Assembly: GCA_025363795.1 (NCBI GenBank)
Contig: JANYLE010000225.1
Coordinates: 1-5,103, forward strand
Origin: Mariniphaga sp.
GTDB taxonomy: Bacteria > Bacteroidota > Bacteroidia > Bacteroidales > Prolixibacteraceae
Reading direction: 5' to 3'
Length of the DNA: 5,103 nucleotides
In this document: positions 1 through 5,103 of the stretch, one piece after another
How positions within the stretch are numbered: the stretch's first letter is position 1
Layout: each line of letters opens with the position of its first letter
Position numbers and translations under genes: made by a program
Notes under the pieces: generated by a model
What the model saw: the letters and a program-made list of their open reading frames with translations, nothing else
Told to the model about the DNA's origin: nothing
Database searches by the model: none

Positions 1-640
1 GTTCCAGTGTATGAAACGGAAGCACCAGGTGATCCCACGTAAGTTCAGTTTCGATCAGCCGTGCCGGGAATTCTATGTTGTAGTTGGGTTTTCGTTCAAT
101 ACCAGTAATAAACCAGTTCAGATATTCTCTTGAAAGAACCAGCGCCCCACTTAGCATGGGTTCTCCCGGGGATGTGGGTGCAAGCGAAAGCATACTTTGT
201 TTGGAGAATAGATGATCACCATCGAAAATGCGGGTAATTTCGAACCGGATCGCAAGTTCGTCACCGGCAATGATGAATGCTGCTGTTTCGCCTGTCGGGA
301 TGAAGCCGGAATGATTGACCCCTTTTAATCCGCCAAATTCTGTAAATCCGCGGGCAGTTGCTTCGTTCTGAACCCATAATACATCAAGCAGTTGCGGCCG
401 GATATGAGGAATAAGTGCCAACAGAATAATCAGCCGCTCGGGAACAGCCAACCGGTAGTCTGTAACAAACTTTCCGTAATACGAATCGCTTTGAGAAAGG
501 TCAGGCGGTTGAATTAAAAGTACATCAGCATTCGAGCCCGCCTTCCCAAAATAATAATTCAGACGGGCATTCAGCACATCAGCGAACCATTCAAGTTCCA
601 GTTCGAGGTCACGGGCATTATCTGTCAAAGTGTTTGCCAT
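1..640 (-). CDS. eCIS AAA+ ATPase (Afp15/Pvc15-like), N-terminal part, 3'-partial
   Basis: The first 213 residues are visible, from an ATG at 640 to the left edge. This is the part that precedes the AAA+ core in the ATPases encoded directly after the tape measure in eCIS clusters; Afp15 is the known example and is needed for particle assembly. Supporting features are an opening helix with E-L-E-W-F-x-x-V-L-N-x-R-L-x-Y-Y-F (15-31), a G-G-L-K-G...G-F-I-P-T-G-E-T-A block (103-111), P-M-L-S-G-x-L-x-L-S-x-E-Y-L (151-164), and F-P-A-R followed by L-T-W-D-H-L-V-L-P (190-198). The last stretch normally leads into the nucleotide-binding domain. Walker A, Walker B and the sensor residues lie beyond the window, so ATPase activity is inferred from position and N-terminal pattern, not seen. 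The gene overlaps the tape-measure stop by 16 bp and has no recognisable Shine-Dalgarno sequence. Its leader is A/T-rich, which suggests translational coupling. A cytoplasmic assembly role is likely. Confidence 0.78.
   Translation of the reverse strand, partial: MANTLTDNARDLELELEWFADVLNARLNYYFGKAGSNADVLLIQPPDLSQSDSYYGKFVTDYRLAVPERLIILLALIPHIRPQLLDVLWVQNEATARGFTEFGGLKGVNHSGFIPTGETAAFIIAGDELAIRFEITRIFDGDHLFSKQSMLSLAPTSPGEPMLSGALVLSREYLNWFITGIERKPNYNIEFPARLIETELTWDHLVLPFHTLE
625..640 (-). other. 16-bp stop/start overlap between the tape-measure and ATPase genes
   Basis: The tape-measure reading frame ends with TGA at 627-625, while the ATPase ATG lies at 640-638 in another frame. No purine-rich Shine-Dalgarno element is visible in the A/T-rich bases 641-660. 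Ribosomes finishing the tape measure would be well placed to re-initiate, which would tie ATPase output to tape-measure output. The overlap is seen directly; the coupling is inferred. Confidence 0.7.
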
Positions 641-2208
641 TCGGTATATATTGGTTTATTCATCCATGGGAGTTTTATAATTGTAAAACTCCATGGTAAC
701 TGATTAATAAGCATATCAAAAGGAGCTGTTTCCATCTGTACCATCCAGCCCTCATCTGTTTCGTTTAATAAAGCGCTTCGCTGAAGAAAAGAGGCTCGTA
801 ACCCGTCAATTGAAGTATTTTTCAATACAGACCAATGATTAATTACAGATTGCAGCAGCGCTTCAGATTCCTCTTTGTCTTGTTGTGATAGCAACCCTTC
901 AGATACCGGCAATGATTGTTGCGGATCCATACCCAGCAATAACTTTATAAATCCCAACTCAAATTCATATACTTCGTAGTTGCCCGTTGCCAGAAAATGG
1001 AGCAATGCACCAGCGCGAGGCAGATTAAGAAATGAAATATCTTTTTCCTGATCGGCAAGAATTCCGGTTTGCCCGAAAAACCGTGATAAAAATGGATGAA
1101 GTAGAACCAGCCCAGCATGTTGAACCTTTAATCGGGGTTTACTTTGAAAGTTATTCACGGGAACTGAATTCATCCTCTCCATTGATTCGATGAAATCTGA
1201 ATATTCTTCAGGCAATTTCGGATTACCTTCAGAAATACCGACGCCAGGTGATTTTTCTTCATTACGATCAACAGATATGAGATCAAATGAATTCTGGTCT
1301 TTGCCCCCAACCACAATTGCACCTGGTGATTGTGCTTCTTTAACCTGTGTCATTCGGTCACCTGGTAATTGATGTTCAAAAGTTGAATAGAATAGCGATT
1401 TAAGGATGGAGTTGGAATCGATAAAGCGTTGAATGTCAATTCTTTTTTCACGAGGCAATAGATGGGAAATATCAGCCATTAAATCAGAAAAAAGATGCTG
1501 ATCTTCTTTTGTAAAGCTGGATGTGAAAAACCTGGCCACCAATGATAGCCTTGTATGCAGATCTAAAAAAAGGGTACCAGAATTAAGCAATTCCAAAAGA
1601 ATGATTCTTAAATCGTCTTTCCGGCGAAAAGAAAGATTGTCACAAGTATTGTTCACAAGATCAATGGATTGTCCGGCTGAAAGCAGCTGAAGCAATCGAA
1701 AATAGGACGTCTCCGAAAAACTGCTCGCAGGGATATAATCCAGCAATTGTGACCAGTTTTCATTAATCGTTTCTTTCAAGGTTTGTAACGATTCTCCGGT
1801 CTGTAACGATGAGGCTTGCCACGGTAAATTGCCATGGGCCAAATAGTGGATCAACACTTTGAAATTATGCATTGATTCCTGAACTTTGCTCCGGAAATCT
1901 GCATCCTCCGGTTGTTCTGCTCTTTTGGCAGCAATAGATCTGAGCTGTGTCGCCAGTTCCTCATACAATGCTTGTGGGAGGTCTTCCCAAAGTTCGGATC
2001 CGGGATCCAACTTTAACTTGATTTCAAGTCTTGGGATATGTATAAATTCATCCTCATTTGAGAATTTATTGAAGGCTGTTTCGAAAACCGGCAAAAGCGC
2101 ATCTTCCCATCGTTCCCGGAACTGATTCCGTAACGTAAATGCATGTTCATTGGTGGCGGTTGAAACCAACCACTGCTGCCTGCGAATTCTGTGTGAGGAA
2201 GATGCCAT
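625..2208 (-). CDS. Contractile injection system tape-measure protein (Afp14/Pvc14-like)
   Basis: A 527-residue protein expected to set tube and sheath length during particle assembly. The N-terminal block (7-65) shows I-R-R-Q-x-W, then R-x-R-W...L-L-P-x-F-E and I-H-I-P-R-L-E-I-x-L. This is the usual opening of the CIS_TMP family. A second family signature, Y-L-A-H-G-N-L-P-W, is at 112-120. A hydrophilic linker (about 271-345) separates these from the conserved C-terminal block: A-G-L-V-L-L-H-P-F-L (355-364), L-L-H-F-L-A-T-G (392-399), D-G-L-R-x-S-F-L (458-465) and L-P-W-S...I-K-L-P-W-M...E-W (494-524). I chose the ATG at 2208. A longer reading starts with TTG at 2220, but that codon overlaps the likely GGAA ribosome-binding site. 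It follows the large protein gene by 24 bp, and its end overlaps the next gene by 16 bp, so the three genes are probably co-transcribed. It seems compact for the family, judged from memory. Confidence 0.9.
   Translation of the reverse strand: MASSSHRIRRQQWLVSTATNEHAFTLRNQFRERWEDALLPVFETAFNKFSNEDEFIHIPRLEIKLKLDPGSELWEDLPQALYEELATQLRSIAAKRAEQPEDADFRSKVQESMHNFKVLIHYLAHGNLPWQASSLQTGESLQTLKETINENWSQLLDYIPASSFSETSYFRLLQLLSAGQSIDLVNNTCDNLSFRRKDDLRIILLELLNSGTLFLDLHTRLSLVARFFTSSFTKEDQHLFSDLMADISHLLPREKRIDIQRFIDSNSILKSLFYSTFEHQLPGDRMTQVKEAQSPGAIVVGGKDQNSFDLISVDRNEEKSPGVGISEGNPKLPEEYSDFIESMERMNSVPVNNFQSKPRLKVQHAGLVLLHPFLSRFFGQTGILADQEKDISFLNLPRAGALLHFLATGNYEVYEFELGFIKLLLGMDPQQSLPVSEGLLSQQDKEESEALLQSVINHWSVLKNTSIDGLRASFLQRSALLNETDEGWMVQMETAPFDMLINQLPWSFTIIKLPWMNKPIYTEWQTL
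664..696 (-). repeat. Near-perfect inverted repeat, candidate mRNA hairpin before the ATPase start
   Basis: On the minus-strand message CCATGGAGTTTTA (696-684) is followed by a 6-nt spacer and TAAAACTCCCATGG (677-664 plus one bulged base at 670). The arms pair over 13 bp with a single bulge. The hairpin sits in the last coding part of the tape-measure gene, across the conserved P-W-S-F...K-L-P-W residues, and ends 23 nt before the ATG of the downstream ATPase gene. No T-run follows, so it is not an intrinsic terminator. It could modulate coupled translation, or it could be a by-product of the repeated Pro-Trp codons. Confidence 0.6.
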
Positions 2209-2218
2209 AATTTGTTCC
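2209..2218 (-). promoter_or_regulatory. Probable weak ribosome-binding site of the tape-measure gene
   Basis: The minus strand reads GGAACAAATT directly before the ATG at 2208, placing a GGAA core (2218-2215) six bases from that ATG. This is a partial Shine-Dalgarno match, and it overlaps the upstream in-frame TTG (2220-2218). It therefore favours ATG over TTG as the start. The match is short, so this is a weak call. Confidence 0.35.
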
Positions 2219-2232
2219 AAAACAGGTTTTCA

Positions 2233-5103
2233 TTACCGACGTTGAATAATAATATTTTTGATGACCAGATTAAGGGATGCATTCTTGGTAGCATCTGCCA
2301 ATTTATTCAGACTCTCAGTCGTCTTTGTAAGAATTGCGGCATTGCTAATGGAGCTTAACCCATTGTTGATTTCCATCATCGCCTTGAATCCATCAGTTCC
2401 CATCGCTACATCCAGGTTATTATTTGCAACGTATTGGCTTGCGTCACTGATTGAAGTCGAAAGATCATTCTCAATTGCACCGGCTAAATCGATGTAACGC
2501 TGTTTTTCTGCAGGATCGGTTGTTGTCTCGGCCTTCGTCTTATAACTTGCCAGAACATCCCGTTTTGAGGTTACCTCCCTTACGGCTTTTTCGAGGTTTA
2601 CATCCTGGAAAGCCGCTCCGGTTACTTCAGTTCCAGGAGTGGCAATGCGTTTGATAAGCGCATTACTCATCGTGCCAAAGGATTCCTTAATTGATGAGAA
2701 GTACTCTTTTTGTTGATCGCTAAACTTCGAATTCCAGGTATTATCAAGCTGGGTACGTATACCGTCAGTTTTGACATTAAGGATTCCATCCAAATCGTTT
2801 ATTTTGAAATCATCAATTTGGCCCCTGATCTTCCGATCGATAGGTGAAAAGAGATTCAGCCCCTGCCCAATTACAAAGTCAGGTCTGAATGGTTTTATGG
2901 TAATACCAGGCTCAAGAAGATCGTTCTTTTCGGCATCTGTTTCCTGATAGGGTAGCATAAAATCGGCGATTATTGTACTGTTCTCGTCATAAACCAACAC
3001 GAATGTACCTCCGCGCATTACTCCGGCCGCATGTTCAAGTCCGGGATGTACAGCGATATAGTTGTTAAACAGTAATTTATTTTGTTCCTTGTCAGTATTT
3101 ATTTTGATCAGATCATCCAGGTGATCAAGCAAATCGATGTGACGGTTACTGATGAGGGAATCAAACGGGGTATTGAATTCTGTCTTGGCAGCAATGGTCA
3201 ATTGTCCTTTGAATTTCCCCGATTGTTCCATTGCAGAACTAATGGGGGTTTTCCATGAATCGGTTTCTGTATTTGCTGCAGTATATTCCTCAAAAGATCC
3301 TTTGAGTTTGGCACTTGCAAGATCAACGGATGTTGCGAGTTCGTTGTTTCGCCCTTCGGCAACCTGAACGAAAGTTCCCCTATCAACAGGATCGAGCAGT
3401 TCCAGACTGCCGTTGACCTGAGATTTCAAACCAGAACTAAACCGCTTCACTTCATCCAGTTGATTCACAATATCCTGGCGCATCATATTGTGCAACTGGT
3501 GAAGATGTCCGAAATAAAATGGAGGTTTGATGACAATTTTAGTTTTGTCTTCACCGAGCATTACAGAGCGTAAATGAATGGGGAGATTGTTCGTACTGAT
3601 CTCATTCAGAAGAAACTGGTGCACATCCGAAATGTTCTGTCCTATAAATCCCTCTATCCTGAAAAAGTCGAATTTCCCGATTTGTGATGCAAATGGCGCG
3701 GCTGATGCACCCTGAGCGCCGTAGTTGCGGGCATTGTAAGAATAATTATTCGTGCTTTTATTCTTTTTGTGTAAACTATAATTCCAGAACTCATAAATTG
3801 GATGTGAAGCATCAATTTTGTAGTAGTAGGGTATGGCCCGCTCTTCCAAACAGTGTTCTTCCGATCTTCCGGGTGTGATGCGAATATCGGTATTCCTTGT
3901 TATTCTCCATAAATTAGCCGGGATGATCATCTCAGCCGCTTTAATATTTTCCAGGAGATTGAGAGAAACATTTAAGCCAATCCGCCGGGTAAGGGATGGA
4001 ACCTCAAAGGTCATCAACTGAGTATCTAATTTACTGACGAGAAATATGGCATGCCGTTTTTTCTCCAGTGTATGACTAGTCAGTTGGGATGGATAAAATC
4101 CTGTGCGATCTGCATCTGTCTCGGAGTCAGCGTTAAGGGAACCTAAGATCAGATGTTTCGGGAAAGCATCTTTATCGGGAGAGCACCAGGTCATATCGTC
4201 AAAAAGTAAATCTTTAAATTCATTGAAGGTCTCTGTCAAATCGCGGAGAAAGTCGTAGTAATATTGGATTCCAATTTCATTGTTAGTATAATAGTCATTC
4301 CAGTTTTTGAGTACTGTCAGCCATGAAGCCGAAGGATCGGAAGCAAAATCCTGAGCCAAAAAAGAGCTGCATGCCGGATATATTTTGGGTAGCTGAGCTG
4401 CAATTTTCGTTTGAATTGCACTGCAAACACTCCGGTAGGTTGTTACGAGCTGCGGATGGGTTTTTAAAGTGGAATTGAAGATTGGTCGGTCTGCAACAAC
4501 TTCATCCATAAAATCGTAAGCCTGATGCGGAGTTTGAATCGTTGGCTTGATCCATCCAATATATTCTCTGCTCACAAGCAATACTTTGAGATTATTGGTC
4601 ATCATCTGACCGGCATTATTACAGTCGACGGCAGTACATTGATCGGGATCGAAAATATAACTTTCCATGAAGAGCAATGCCACCATCTGCTCAAGTTTCA
4701 TATCGGTTTTATCTGTAAACTGCTCCAACGGGAAAGACCGATTGTCGGTGACACCATCTTCTGTATGAACGAGTTCATAAACAGGCATCATCACATTATC
4801 CCGAAAAAAAGGTTCATAGCGCGGATTTGTATCGTCATACAACTTGAAATTTTCGAAAACCATATCAGACACATAATACAAAAGGTCGCCGTCAGAAGTG
4901 ATTCCCACGCCTTTACTCACCGTGATCTGGTTTCCTGTACTGGAGATATTCAATCCGCAAATAATCCCAACTCCCAATAGCTGTGTTCGTGTAAGCCGGG
5001 TTTGGTCTTCAAAATAGTTGGCCACACTATTGAGGTTGGTCGCGGTAAGTACCTGATCTTTTTCAAAGACGGTATATTCGGTTGTGATTTCGTCCAAGCT
5101 TTT
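2233..5103 (-). CDS. Large eCIS-associated protein of unknown function, 5'-partial
   Basis: About 954 residues are visible from a TTG at 5097. The frame stays open to the edge (two more codons, AAA AGC), so the true start is probably just outside and the TTG may be an internal Leu. Numbering here starts at that TTG. Residues 8-75 hold a compact domain with F-x3-Q-x-L-T, then R-L-T-R-x-x-L-x-G-x-G-I-x-C-G-L and a V-S-x-G-x-G-I...D-G-D-L-L strand pattern. I associate this arrangement with proteins encoded in eCIS and phage-tail clusters. Next come a Cys pair (154, 159), an R-A-I-P-Y-Y-Y segment (420-426), a Tyr/Asn/Ala-rich linker (443-475), an R-I-E-G-x-I-G motif (480-486), an H-P-G-L-E-H / G-G-T-F block (684-717) and a helical, Cys-free tail (about 760-954). 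There is no signal peptide and no clear membrane segment. It is the first gene of the visible operon and lies 24 bp before the tape measure, the position of the fibre gene in Afp/PVC. It could be a baseplate-attached, fibre-like or spike-associated component, or a cargo. The eCIS association is firm, but the role is unknown. Confidence 0.72.
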   Translation of the reverse strand, partial: KSLDEITTEYTVFEKDQVLTATNLNSVANYFEDQTRLTRTQLLGVGIICGLNISSTGNQITVSKGVGITSDGDLLYYVSDMVFENFKLYDDTNPRYEPFFRDNVMMPVYELVHTEDGVTDNRSFPLEQFTDKTDMKLEQMVALLFMESYIFDPDQCTAVDCNNAGQMMTNNLKVLLVSREYIGWIKPTIQTPHQAYDFMDEVVADRPIFNSTLKTHPQLVTTYRSVCSAIQTKIAAQLPKIYPACSSFLAQDFASDPSASWLTVLKNWNDYYTNNEIGIQYYYDFLRDLTETFNEFKDLLFDDMTWCSPDKDAFPKHLILGSLNADSETDADRTGFYPSQLTSHTLEKKRHAIFLVSKLDTQLMTFEVPSLTRRIGLNVSLNLLENIKAAEMIIPANLWRITRNTDIRITPGRSEEHCLEERAIPYYYKIDASHPIYEFWNYSLHKKNKSTNNYSYNARNYGAQGASAAPFASQIGKFDFFRIEGFIGQNISDVHQFLLNEISTNNLPIHLRSVMLGEDKTKIVIKPPFYFGHLHQLHNMMRQDIVNQLDEVKRFSSGLKSQVNGSLELLDPVDRGTFVQVAEGRNNELATSVDLASAKLKGSFEEYTAANTETDSWKTPISSAMEQSGKFKGQLTIAAKTEFNTPFDSLISNRHIDLLDHLDDLIKINTDKEQNKLLFNNYIAVHPGLEHAAGVMRGGTFVLVYDENSTIIADFMLPYQETDAEKNDLLEPGITIKPFRPDFVIGQGLNLFSPIDRKIRGQIDDFKINDLDGILNVKTDGIRTQLDNTWNSKFSDQQKEYFSSIKESFGTMSNALIKRIATPGTEVTGAAFQDVNLEKAVREVTSKRDVLASYKTKAETTTDPAEKQRYIDLAGAIENDLSTSISDASQYVANNNLDVAMGTDGFKAMMEINNGLSSISNAAILTKTTESLNKLADATKNASLNLVIKNIIIQRR

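Noticed and set aside
1996..2008. Two adjacent GGATCC palindromes separated by one base
   Set aside because: They encode D-P-G-S in the tape measure. Two short palindromes in coding sequence are not evidence of an operator.
2209..2232. The intergenic gap before the tape measure as a possible promoter or terminator
   Set aside because: Only 24 bp are available. There is no stem followed by a T-run, and no Bacteroidota-type -33/-7 pair could fit with a leader. Co-transcription is the simpler reading.
2147..2233. A TAATG stop/start overlap at 2235-2231 opening a 28-codon frame on the minus strand
   Set aside because: The small frame is out of register with the tape measure and overlaps its conserved N-terminus. 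It encodes nothing recognisable. The tape-measure ATG at 2208 has the better start context.
3853..3867. The minus strand reads AGATCGGAAGAACAC, which matches a common sequencing-adapter prefix at 14 of 15 bases
   Set aside because: It lies in an uninterrupted frame encoding R-S-E-E-H next to the conserved-looking R-A-I-P-Y-Y-Y segment. The match ends immediately afterwards, so it is a chance resemblance, not adapter contamination.
4525..4980. A plus-strand open frame of about 151 codons opposite the large gene
   Set aside because: It is antisense to the domain region of the large protein and shows no recognisable motif. It is best explained as a shadow of the real frame.
5096..5101. A HindIII-type AAGCTT site right at the window end
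   Set aside because: A single six-base site is expected by chance and is coding in frame. There is no other sign of a cloning junction.

Overview
The window carries three genes in a row on the minus strand. They read from the right edge to the left edge and leave almost no non-coding DNA. They look like the late structural and assembly part of an extracellular contractile injection system (eCIS), the phage-tail-like particle family that includes Afp and PVC. The host is probably a member of the Bacteroidota. This rests on moderate, slightly AT-leaning composition, poor Shine-Dalgarno signals with A/T-rich leaders, and protein motifs that I associate with eCIS clusters of that phylum. I ran no database search, so the taxonomy is an inference.

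Layout in transcription order. (1) From the right edge to 2233 runs a large protein of about 955 residues, probably missing a few N-terminal residues beyond the window. It has an N-terminal domain with a G-x-G-I-x-C-G-L motif, a long central region, an H-P-G-x-E-H / G-G-T-F motif block and a helical C-terminal tail. Its function is not established; it sits where Afp/PVC clusters place a tail-fibre gene, next to the tape measure. (2) From 2208 to 625 is a compact CIS tape-measure protein (Afp14/Pvc14-like), the most confident call here. (3) From 640 to the left edge are the first 213 residues of a protein that looks like the eCIS AAA+ ATPase (Afp15/Pvc15-like). The window stops just before the Walker motifs would appear.

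The genes are packed tightly: 24 bp separates genes 1 and 2, and genes 2 and 3 overlap by 16 bp. One polycistronic message is likely, with the ATPase translationally coupled to the tape measure. No promoter or terminator is visible. The most striking non-coding signal is a near-perfect inverted repeat at 664-696. It lies inside the last tape-measure codons and would fold in the mRNA 23 nt upstream of the ATPase start codon.

The order large protein - tape measure - ATPase matches the afp13-14-15 order. This predicts baseplate genes beyond the right edge, and the rest of the ATPase and possibly a cap or terminator gene beyond the left edge. The system type is known. The least described element is the large first protein.
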